Assembly (NCBI GenBank): GCA_907163225.1
Contig: OU015322.1
Span: 1,589,001 to 1,653,000 of the forward strand
Length of the DNA: 64,000 nucleotides
Direction: 5' to 3'
Source of the DNA: an uncultured Rhodocyclaceae bacterium
GTDB taxonomy: Bacteria > Pseudomonadota > Gammaproteobacteria > Burkholderiales > Rhodocyclaceae
Made by a program: the position numbers and the translations under genes. Positions within the stretch are counted from its first letter, which is position 1. Every line of letters begins with the position of its first letter. The notes under the pieces are model-generated. The model saw nothing but the letters and a program-made list of their open reading frames with translations. It searched no databases and was not told where the DNA came from. Positions 58,201-64,000 of the stretch are shown here, one piece after another.

Positions 58201-58263
58201 GAGCAGCACGAAGAAAAGAATGGCTGGCGTTGGATTGCGGATCGACCACGACGAAACGTTCAT
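55201..58263 (-). CDS. RND-family efflux transporter (HAE1, AcrB-like)
   Basis: A 1020-residue inner-membrane pump with 12 helices and two large periplasmic loops. The N-terminus WSIRNPTPAILFFVLLTLAG, the LVVGILVDDAIVEIENIMRH helix-4 motif with proton-relay Asp pair, and GIATKNSILLIDYVVLARRE in the second half are HAE-RND signatures. It exports drugs or hydrophobic compounds using proton flow. The adaptor gene lies 85 bases upstream on the same strand; no outer-membrane channel gene is near. The substrate is not known. Confidence 0.94.
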   Translation of the reverse strand: MNVSSWSIRNPTPAILFFVLLTLAGVMAFKAMKVQQFMDIDLPTVTVTASLPGAAPGQMETEVARKIENSVATLQGIKHIYTKVQDGTATVTVEFRLEKATQEAVDDVRDAVSRIRADLPGDIKDPVISKVNLSGAPILTYTVASSRMDGEALSWFVDNSVTKALLSARGVGAVSRVGGVTREIRVELDPARMLALNATAADISRQLRQIQQEASGGRADVGGIEQSVRTVATVKSAEELGGMDIVLSDGRRVRLDQVATISDTVGEQRTAALLNGKPVVGFEITRSKGAGEVEVADNVKRVLDKLKADHPDIEITEAFNFVDPVIDNYEGSMKLLIEGALLAVLVVWLFLRDGRATFVSAAALPLSAIPTFAAMYLMGFTLNVVTLLSMSLVVGILVDDAIVEIENIMRHLRMGKTPYQAAMEAADEIGLAVIATTFTLIAVFLPTAFMGGVAGKFFVQFGWTAAIAVFFSLVVARMLTPMMAAYILKPVTHDEPTPGWLKRYEGWAAWCLKHRILTMLGATVFFVGSFMLVPLLPKGFLPPDDVSQTQIYLSLPPGATFKETLSAAEQARAIAEANPHVKLVYTAVGGGKAGSDPFAPAGAAEVRKATLTLNLTPRDERSGISKQVIEGQLRDGLTAVPGVQVKVGLASGNEKYILVLASENGPLLAEHARLVERDLRGISGIGNITTTASLVRPELVVRPDFARMADLGVTSAAIADTLRIATAGDYDQGLAKLNLAQRQVPIVVKLPPSARTDLTLLERLTVPGKHGPVMLANVASLAIAGGPAEIDRYDRLRNINFEIELNGQPLGEVEAKALAMPSLVNLPPGVMQTTVGDAEAMSELFASFALAMATGVLCIYIVLVLLFKDFVQPVTILAALVLSVPGAFLALFVTNTALSMPSMIGLIMLMGIATKNSILLIDYVVLARREHGLNRWEALLDACRKRARPIVMTTVAMGAGMMPIALGIGTDPSFRAPMAIVVIGGLITSTFLSLLVIPVVFTYVDDLIGWVGRRFSRSAH

Positions 58264-58327
58264 CGCGCCCCACCCTCAAGCACAACCGCGACGAATGCTG
58301 CGACCATACAAACAACTGCGGGCCGTA

Positions 58328-58355
58328 CGGTCAACCGGAAAAAATGGCTCATTTT
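58328..58355 (+). repeat. Dispersed CGGTCAAC motif, copy 15
   Basis: CGGTCAACCGGAAAAAAT then CTCATTTTG; in the gap between the adaptor and pump genes. Confidence 0.75.
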
Positions 58356-59488
58356 GCAACCCCGTCGACCACCTTCACGACGTCGCCATCGGCCAGAAAG
58401 CCGGCACCGGTTGCCACCACACGCGCCGTTGCATCCAGCCCGGACATGACTTCGATGCGCTCGCCAAGGCGCCGCCCCGGGATGATCTTTATTTGCGCGA
58501 CGCGCTCGCCGTCTTCCATGCGGAAAACGTAGGCAAAACCCTCGCGCAGCACGACAGACGATTGCGGCACGGTGAGCGCAGGACTTTTCGCCAGCTCGAA
58601 TTCGCCGCGGGCGAACATGCCCGCCCGCACCGCGGAGGAGGCCGGAACATCGGCATAAACCAGGCCGTTGCGGGTCTGCGGGTCGACGCTGGGCGCCACG
58701 GCCCGCACCTTGCCGCGTACCGTCTCGCCATTCGGCGCCGTCAGCACCGCCGCATCGCCAGCCTTCACCTTACCCAGGTCGGCCGAAGGCACTTCGGCCC
58801 GCCACTCCAGCCGCCCGCCGCGGATCAGGCGAAATAGCTCCTGCCCCGGCTGCGTCAGCGAGCCGACGGTCGCGCTGCGCGCCGAAATCACGCCATCATC
58901 CGGCGCCAGCACGCCGGTCTTGCTCATTTTCAGATCGGCCGCCTGCTGGCGGGCCCGGGCTGCGGCCAGACGGGCCTGCGCCGTGTGCTGCGCGGTCTGG
59001 TACTGGGTGTTCAGCTGCGAACTGTAGAAGCCTTTTTCGCGCAGTTCCTTCGCCCGCTCTGCGTTTCCTCTGGCTTCGCCGGCGCTGGCTTCCAGCTCGG
59101 CCACCGAAGCCTTGGCCTCAGCCAACTCGCTGGCCACGGTATCGCTGGCAATGCGCGCCAGCACCTGGCCTTTCTTGACGAAATCGCCAACCTGAACGCG
59201 CACCTCGGTGATCCGGAAATTGGCAATCTCGGCGCCGATCACCGCCTCCTGCCAGGCGACGACGTTGCCGTTGGCCGGCAGCACCTGCGGCCAATCCTGC
59301 GTTTGTGGCGAGGTCAGGCTGACGGTCAGGGCTGGGCGCGCGGCCGCTTTGGCTGGCTCGGCCGCCTCGGCCGGCTTGGGGGCTTCGGCCCGCAAAAAGA
59401 GGAAAGCGCCAGCTGCCACCAGCGCAGCGACGCCCAGCGCAAGGCGCGTTTTCCGCCCGGCAAGCGGGCCCGAAGAATTGAAAGTCAT
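58349..59488 (-). CDS. RND efflux periplasmic adaptor (membrane fusion protein)
   Basis: A 379-residue protein with an N-terminal anchor (LALGVAALVAAGAFLFL), a Pro/Ala linker, a lipoyl half (VIGAEIANFRITEVRVQVGDFVKKGQVLARI), a coiled-coil hairpin at about 118-190 (SELAEAKASVAELEASAGEARGNAERAKEL), then LAPDDGVISARSATVGSLTQPGQELFRLI and the beta-barrel domain. It couples the RND pump to an outer-membrane channel. It is transcribed first, before the pump. Confidence 0.93.
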   Translation of the reverse strand: MTFNSSGPLAGRKTRLALGVAALVAAGAFLFLRAEAPKPAEAAEPAKAAARPALTVSLTSPQTQDWPQVLPANGNVVAWQEAVIGAEIANFRITEVRVQVGDFVKKGQVLARIASDTVASELAEAKASVAELEASAGEARGNAERAKELREKGFYSSQLNTQYQTAQHTAQARLAAARARQQAADLKMSKTGVLAPDDGVISARSATVGSLTQPGQELFRLIRGGRLEWRAEVPSADLGKVKAGDAAVLTAPNGETVRGKVRAVAPSVDPQTRNGLVYADVPASSAVRAGMFARGEFELAKSPALTVPQSSVVLREGFAYVFRMEDGERVAQIKIIPGRRLGERIEVMSGLDATARVVATGAGFLADGDVVKVVDGVAK

Positions 59489-59565
59489 GCAAAAACCTGT
59501 ATTGGCCGCGGAGATCGTCGAATGATACCGCGCCCAATGTCAGCCGCCTAATGACCCTTCGGTCA

Positions 59566-61569
59566 TCATTGCCTTGCCAGATAGCCTTGAGCTTCGCTGG
59601 CACTTTCGTAGAGACGGGGTGGAATCTGCTGCTTCTCCAGCGCCTCGCCGAGCTTCATGCGCAGAAAGGTATTCGAGGTGTAGCGCGTGACATCGTGGTA
59701 ATGCCGATCCATGATGCCCTTGACCATGCCGATGTAGTCATCGACCAGTTCCGGGGCGATGGTAAAGCGGTCGTAGTTCACAACCGCATTGACCTTGTGA
59801 CCGAGCGGCGCCAACACGGTTTCCACTGCCTCGAGAATGCGCGCGATGTCGTTTTCGCTGCGCACGCTCAGGCCGGCGAAATCGACGAAGAACAAGTCCT
59901 GCGCTGGATCGTAGGTGAGGCGTTCGGCCAGCGGCATTTCGAGCATTTCGGCGCGGATGTTCATTGGCTCGTCGACGAAAATGCGGGCATCCATCAGCTT
60001 CGGCTCGTGATGCATGATCGGCCTGAATTCCATCTTGTCGAGGATGTCCTTCTGCAGATCGACACCCTGGGCGATTTCAAGCAGTTCCAGCCCCTCGGCA
60101 CACAGTTTGAAGACGCAGCGCTCGGTGATGTAGAGCACGGTCTTGCCCCACTTCGCTGCCTGCGGGCCGCTGAAGGTGCGGTGCTCGACCTGCTCGACAA
60201 ACTTGATGGCTTTGCCATCTTCGAGAATCGCCAGTTTTCCCGCGTTGACCGCAACTTCCAGATTGCCGGCGGTAAAGGTGCCGACGAAAACGACTTTCTT
60301 TGCGTTTTGCGAAATATTGATGAAACCACCCGCCCCCGCCAGCCGAGGCCCGAACTTCGAGACATTGAGGTTGCCCTCCTTGTCGGCTTGCGCCAGTCCG
60401 AGGAAAGCAATGTCCAGCCCGCCGCCGTCGTAGAAATCGAACTGGCTGGGCTGATCGATGATCGCCTGGGCATTTGTCGCCGCGCCGAAGCTGAGGCCAC
60501 CGGCTGGCACGCCGCCGATCACGCCGGGTTCGGCCGTCAGCGTCATCAGATCAATGACCTGTTCCTCGGCCGCCACATTGGCGACGCCTTCCGGCATGCC
60601 GATGCCCAGATTCACCACAGCGTTGGCCTTCAGCTCCAGCGCCGCCCGCCGGGCGATAATCTTGCGCTCGCTCATCGGCATCGCGGCAATGGCCGACATG
60701 GGCACCTTGATCTCGCCGGCGAAGGCCGGGCTGTATTGCTCGCTGAAGGTCTGCATGTGGTACTCGGGCTTCTCGGCGACCACCACGCAATCAACCAGAA
60801 TGCCGGGAATCTTGACCTGGCGTGGGTTCAGCGTACCGCGTTCGGCAATGCGCTCGACCTGGACAATGACGATGCCGCCCGAATTGCGCGCCGCCATGGC
60901 GATAGCCTGCGCCTCCAGCGTCAGCGCCTCCTTCTCCATCGTGATGTTGCCGTCCGGGTCGGCCGTCGTGCCACGGATGATGCCCACATTGACCGGCAAG
61001 GCTTTGTAGAACAGGTATTCCTCACCGTCGATTTCCATCAGGCGGACGAGGTCGGTCTTGGTCATTTCGTTCAGCTTGCCGCCGCCAAAGCGCGGATCGA
61101 CGAAGGTGCCCAACCCGACGCGGGTCAGCGTCCCCGGCTTTCCTGCCGCGATGTCGCGAAAAAGGTGGGTGATCACCCCCTGCGGCAGATTGTAGGCTTC
61201 GATGCGATTGGCCACGGCCAGCGCCTGCACCTTGGGCACCAGCCCCCAGTGGCCGCCGATGACCCGGCGAATCAGGCCGTCATGGCCAAGGTGGTTCAGG
61301 CCGCGCTCCTTGCCATCCCCCTGCCCGGCGGCGTACATCAGCGTCAGGTTGCGTGGTCGGCCGAGGCCGTGCACATCGGCCTGCTCGCCTTCAAGAAACA
61401 GTTCTTCAAGGGCAATGGCGATATTTTCGGCAAAACCGATGCCGACGAATCCGCCGGTGGCGACGGTATCGCCATCCTTGATCAGGCGAACAGCATCGCG
61501 CGCCGACACGACCTTGCCGGTGTCGGAAGCGCGCAGCGACGATGCCATCGGGTGACGGGATATGGGCAT
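59566..61569 (-). CDS. Fused acyl-CoA:acetate/3-ketoacid CoA-transferase
   Basis: A 667-residue protein fusing alpha and beta subunits of family I CoA-transferases. The alpha half starts [23 protein letters not shown]; the beta half has [13 protein letters not shown] and [20 protein letters not shown], which holds the probable catalytic Glu. It moves CoA between short acyl-CoAs and free acids, as propionate CoA-transferase does. It is longer than typical PCT (about 520-540) by a C-terminal domain ([20 protein letters not shown]...). ATG 61569 has GAGGAAA upstream. Confidence 0.88.
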   Translation of the reverse strand: MPISRHPMASSLRASDTGKVVSARDAVRLIKDGDTVATGGFVGIGFAENIAIALEELFLEGEQADVHGLGRPRNLTLMYAAGQGDGKERGLNHLGHDGLIRRVIGGHWGLVPKVQALAVANRIEAYNLPQGVITHLFRDIAAGKPGTLTRVGLGTFVDPRFGGGKLNEMTKTDLVRLMEIDGEEYLFYKALPVNVGIIRGTTADPDGNITMEKEALTLEAQAIAMAARNSGGIVIVQVERIAERGTLNPRQVKIPGILVDCVVVAEKPEYHMQTFSEQYSPAFAGEIKVPMSAIAAMPMSERKIIARRAALELKANAVVNLGIGMPEGVANVAAEEQVIDLMTLTAEPGVIGGVPAGGLSFGAATNAQAIIDQPSQFDFYDGGGLDIAFLGLAQADKEGNLNVSKFGPRLAGAGGFINISQNAKKVVFVGTFTAGNLEVAVNAGKLAILEDGKAIKFVEQVEHRTFSGPQAAKWGKTVLYITERCVFKLCAEGLELLEIAQGVDLQKDILDKMEFRPIMHHEPKLMDARIFVDEPMNIRAEMLEMPLAERLTYDPAQDLFFVDFAGLSVRSENDIARILEAVETVLAPLGHKVNAVVNYDRFTIAPELVDDYIGMVKGIMDRHYHDVTRYTSNTFLRMKLGEALEKQQIPPRLYESASEAQGYLARQ
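60225..60251 (-). repeat. Dispersed CGGTCAAC motif, copy 16
   Basis: Minus strand CGGTCAACGCGGGAAAAC then GCGATTC; inside the CoA-transferase. Boxes less clear. Confidence 0.5.
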
Positions 61570-62218
61570 GATTTGTTTCCTCGTTATAGTTATTGAATTA
61601 TCAAACGATACCAGTGCATCGTAGGTAGCAATAACTACAAATACAGCCACGGTAACGGTGAAAAATATCCTCCAGCCGAAGACGAGATCAAAGGCGATAT
61701 CGGCCAGCGGCGTGCCCTAAACCACCTAAATGGCTGCCGCGGCCTTGGTTTGCCGGGCGACCGGAGCATACTTGGCGAAACCGGTCGGATATGGTGCAGG
61801 GAATCACCTATCCGAAGACAGCGCAGGGCTTGGAGACAGGGAAGCAGTTTTGACGAAGACGAGCAACTTGTCCATCCAGTGGCCAGTGAACACCAGTGCC
61901 AGCATGTTGGGAACATTTACCGCCATGGAATTCGACGTTTTTTCCCGTTGACCGCAGGAAACAAGCATCTGCTGGAGCGGACACCAGCATCCGGCCCGAC
62001 AGACACCTCAGGCCAGTTGCGCCTCGACTCCGAGCGCCTCGATCTTTTCAGAAAGCGCCGCCCGCAGCGACGCCTGCTTCAACTCGTTGCAGGTCACAAC
62101 TGCCCCGACAAAACCTGAAACGGTTTATTTGGTCCGCCGAACATCGGCCACCCTGCGCTCGGCGTCGGCGAGCGCAGTGATTTCAATGCCTGCTAGCGCA
62201 GCGCGTCCGGCGTCACAA
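61570..62218. other. Gene-poor spacer with possible gene remnants
   Basis: No convincing gene is seen. On the minus strand short fragments look protein-like (VNVPNMLALVFTGHWMDKLL about 61.87 kb; TCNELKQASLRAALSEKI about 62.07 kb), but each is stopped within about 40 codons and they may be decayed genes. One dispersed-motif copy lies at 61926-61954. Confidence 0.45.
61926..61954 (-). repeat. Dispersed CGGTCAAC motif, copy 17
   Basis: Minus strand CGGTCAACGGGAAAAAAC then TCGAATTCC; in the gene-poor spacer. Confidence 0.7.
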
Positions 62219-62803
62219 CTAGTTGGCCAGCGCCGCTTCGATCTCGGCAAAAGTACTGGCCAGCTCGAAGCCAAGCACAGGGACGCCGAGCTGGCGGCCG
62301 ATGTTGGTCGCCGAGAACAGGCCTCGCACGCGCGGCGATCCGGTCGCCGCATCGACATCCTCGACCAGAATGTGCTGGCGACCGAGGCGTTTCAGGGCAT
62401 CGAGAATATCCACCACGCGGACATTCAGCACCTCATTCAGATACAGGGTGTCGACATGGCCAATCGGCGTCATGAGGTCGGCCACCAGCAGCTCGTCACG
62501 CTTGCAGCCACGCGCCGAGGCCACCTGCATCGGCTTCTCGTCGAGAATGTCGCGGGCTGTTATCAGGCCTTCCAGACGGTCATCAGACGATGTCACCATG
62601 AGCAAACGAACACCGCGCGAGATCATCTGGGTATTGGCCTCGATCACCGACGCATCGGGCGCGATGACGACCACGCTGACGCGCAAGAAATCAGTCATCG
62701 CCTCAATCGCTGGTGATTCAGCGCCGATCAAGTTGTATCCGGAAGCGCTCAGTTTGATGTTCCTGGAAATCTTGTGCGTTTGCACCTTAGGTACCAAAGG
62801 CAT
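62219..62803 (-). CDS. Paired CBS-domain protein
   Basis: A 194-residue protein with two CBS motifs: about 40-90 (MTDFLRVSVVVIAPDASVIEANTQMISRGVRLLMV) and 108-170 (ADLMTPIGHVDTLYLNEVLN...LGRQHILVED). CBS pairs bind adenine nucleotides and usually regulate a partner. The protein has no other domain. ATG 62803 has GGAGG eight bases upstream. It stands alone. The partner is unknown. Confidence 0.87.
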   Translation of the reverse strand: MPLVPKVQTHKISRNIKLSASGYNLIGAESPAIEAMTDFLRVSVVVIAPDASVIEANTQMISRGVRLLMVTSSDDRLEGLITARDILDEKPMQVASARGCKRDELLVADLMTPIGHVDTLYLNEVLNVRVVDILDALKRLGRQHILVEDVDAATGSPRVRGLFSATNIGRQLGVPVLGFELASTFAEIEAALAN

Positions 62804-62943
62804 GTCTCGATCCTCCATCGGTTATTGTTTTGCGAGCAATACATTACTGAGGCAGCAAAACCCACTTACACGTTCAAAGTATTTGGCGATTCGAGTTGCA
62901 ATACAAGCCCCCAAAAGGAAATCCCCTGGCCGGCGCACAAACG

Positions 62944-62971
62944 AAAAAAGCCTGAAAAATCAGGCTTTTTA
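62944..62971. terminator. Bidirectional-looking terminator hairpin
   Basis: AAAAAGCCTGA and TCAGGCTTTTT pair around AAAA, with A/T runs on both sides, so it could terminate either strand. About 280 bases between the CBS and antitoxin genes hold nothing else clear. Confidence 0.75.
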
Positions 62972-63105
62972 GGGAATCTATGGGAGGATGGCTATCGAAC
63001 AACTCGCCAAAACGACCATCCTTGAACGAACTAATAAGCAATCTGTAGAAATGTTGCCCCCAAAGTTGCCCCCATGCCCTTACGGTCACTTTAGGGATGG
63101 GGCGC

Positions 63106-63396
63106 TCACCCCTGCAGCGCAGTCAGCACGGCCGCTGGGTTCTTATCGATGACGTTCAGCAACACCAGCGCTGGCCCGTGCGGGCTCCGGTCGCCACGTT
63201 CCCAATGCCGAAGAGTCGCCACGGAAAAACCAAATCGGGCGGCAAACTGTTCCTGGGTCATGGCAACCCGATTGCGCAGGGCTTTCACGTCGACCGCTTG
63301 CGGCCGGTATGTCTTCACCCCAGACTCATGGCCGCGAGCATGCCCGATGGCTTCTTGCAGCCCCTGTTTGATGCTTTCGAATGCGCTGCTTCCCAT
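63106..63396 (-). CDS. HigA/NadS-type antitoxin, helix-turn-helix
   Basis: A 96-residue XRE-type regulator. KALRNRVAMTQEQFAARFGFSVATLRHWERGDRSPHGPALVLLNVI is the helix-turn-helix, with the LRHWE...P.GPA pattern of HigA-like antitoxins. ATG 63396 has GGAG five bases upstream. It starts two bases after the toxin stop, so toxin comes first, as in higBA. It probably represses the operon through the palindrome at 63746-63760. Confidence 0.88.
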   Translation of the reverse strand: MGSSAFESIKQGLQEAIGHARGHESGVKTYRPQAVDVKALRNRVAMTQEQFAARFGFSVATLRHWERGDRSPHGPALVLLNVIDKNPAAVLTALQG

Positions 63397-63398
63397 CA

Positions 63399-63734
63399 TC
63401 ACTCCTCATACCAAGCTGAGACGAGCATATCCACCAAGCCGGCCAGATCGTTACGCTCTGCCTTGCTGATGTTTGCCCGCTCATTCTTGGCAAACAAGGT
63501 CAGCAGATAGAGCGGCATCGTCTCCGCGTGAAAATAATAAATCACCCGCACACCACCGCTTTTCCCGCGGCCACCACGCGCCCAGCGCAATTTGCGGACG
63601 CCACCAGTGCCTTCAATCAAATCGCCAGACCTCGGATGTGAGGCGAGATAACTCAACAGATCCCGGCGCTCCTCCTCCGACAGAAGCTTTTCAGCCTTCC
63701 GGATGTATTCGGGGGTCTCGGCAATGGTTTGCAT
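63399..63734 (-). CDS. RelE/HigB-type toxin
   Basis: A 111-residue protein of the RelE superfamily. IEGTGGVRKLRWARGGRGKSGGVRVIYYFHAETMPLYLLTLFAKNERANIS fits the family: basic centre, then GGVRVIYY strand and LLTLFAKN. Such toxins cleave mRNA on the ribosome. ATG 63734 lies directly after a strong TATAAT -10 box; the longer frame to 63794 crosses the operator and is rejected. Confidence 0.88.
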   Translation of the reverse strand: MQTIAETPEYIRKAEKLLSEEERRDLLSYLASHPRSGDLIEGTGGVRKLRWARGGRGKSGGVRVIYYFHAETMPLYLLTLFAKNERANISKAERNDLAGLVDMLVSAWYEE

Positions 63735-63745
63735 GCTTCTGATTA

Positions 63746-63760
63746 TAATCCATTGGATTA
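63746..63760. promoter_or_regulatory. Palindromic operator at the toxin-antitoxin promoter
   Basis: TAATCCA and TGGATTA form a perfect 7+1+7 palindrome directly next to TATAAT (minus strand), 11 bases before the toxin ATG. It is well placed for autorepression by the antitoxin. Confidence 0.65.
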
Positions 63761-63822
63761 GTTCAACCAAGCCCAAACAGATTCGGCTTGGCACATCAAA
63801 GCCACCCGACCCAAGCCATTAT

Positions 63823-63891
63823 CGTGAGCAATTGCTCACGATATCGCTCCCAAGCCCTACCTTTCGACCCGATAACCTGAGCATATGCTCA
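63823..63891. repeat. Two near-identical palindromes, about five helical turns apart
   Basis: CGTGAGCAATTGCTCACG (63823-63840) and TGAGCATATGCTCA (63878-63891) are both perfect and both run on into CGATAT. Their centres are 53 bases apart, which puts them on the same face of the helix. Likely a dimeric regulator's binding sites. Confidence 0.75.
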
Positions 63892-63911
63892 CGATATTGA
63901 CCCCAAACCCT

Positions 63912-63945
63912 CACGCGTGTACACGCGTACGTGCGCACATGTGTG
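63912..63945. repeat. 34-bp alternating purine-pyrimidine tract
   Basis: From CACGCGTGTACACGCG onward each base alternates pyrimidine-purine without exception. It includes the perfect palindrome ACGCGTGTACACGCGT (63913-63928). Such tracts can form Z-DNA. No gene is seen in the last 240 bases of the window. Confidence 0.75.
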
Positions 63946-63958
63946 AGCTACAAAAACG

Positions 63959-63984
63959 GGTGTAACTGGTGTAACGGTGTAACT
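63959..63984 (+). repeat. Three tandem GGTGTAAC(T) repeats
   Basis: GGTGTAACT, GGTGTAAC and GGTGTAACT run head to tail up to the window edge. Similar repeats occur near replication or mobile-element genes; function here unknown. Confidence 0.6.
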
Positions 63985-64000
63985 GATCGCCAAAACCATT

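Noticed and set aside
59551..61596. 681-codon plus-strand open frame
   Set aside because: Antisense to the CoA-transferase, which has intact family motifs.
63000..63090. TTGCCCCCAAAGTTGCCCCCA repeat resembling an integrase end or att site
   Set aside because: No integrase domain, tRNA or matching second copy is visible in the window; too weak to call.

Overview
The window looks like chromosome from a GC-rich betaproteobacterium, most likely Rhodocyclales (Dechloromonas/Azonexus-like). This is inferred from gene content, not from a search: the yraN-diaA-dolP cluster, a 'Gcr' recombinase-family gene beside tamA-tamB, a PEP-CTERM protein, fused TRAP permeases with a TatT lipoprotein, and a second-type infA. 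Most genes are housekeeping or envelope genes, tightly packed on both strands with many 4-nt or 1-nt overlaps.

Layout. 1-1626: end of a subtilisin-like autotransporter. 1.7-4.5 kb: a minus-strand stress operon (lipoprotein, ECF sigma, anti-sigma, SrpA-like catalase), then a methyltransferase. 5.9-11.6 kb: a membrane-anchored protein, RNase P RNA, an ankyrin protein, an Lrp regulator divergent from leuA, a transglutaminase and infA. 11.6-17.2 kb: DUF3025, lipoprotein, pyrC, a membrane protein and rsmI on minus, divergent from yraN, an exported HIRAN protein, diaA and dolP on plus. 17.3-21.2 kb: a TRAP transporter of the TatT type. 21.3-30.9 kb: heptose-1-P adenylyltransferase, a pair of inverted repeats, kup, HDOD, ssb, MFS, TSUP, a band-7 protein, a membrane-anchored Mrr-like nuclease and a PEP-CTERM protein. 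31-41.8 kb: uvrA-dgkA, a diguanylate cyclase, and addB, FMN reductase and addA. 45.1-54.9 kb: a PlpD-like patatin, OmpA, Gcr and tamA-tamB. 55.2-62.8 kb: an RND pump with adaptor, a CoA-transferase and a CBS protein. 63.1-64 kb: a HigBA-type toxin-antitoxin pair followed by a palindrome-rich stretch that looks like the edge of an accessory region.

Two observations stand out. First, I count 21 copies of one oriented motif on both strands, inside genes and between them. It has a CGGTCAAC core, then an A-rich box, then a second A/T-rich box about one helical turn further on. This is the architecture of Pasteurellaceae DNA-uptake signal sequences, and I know of no description of it in this group. 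Second, about 41.77-45.29 kb is not credible bacterial sequence: base composition drifts from T-rich to almost G-free A/C to C-rich, and it cuts off both the 5' part of addB and the 3' part of the patatin gene. It is most likely a low-quality or misassembled bridge, and its ORFs should not be annotated.
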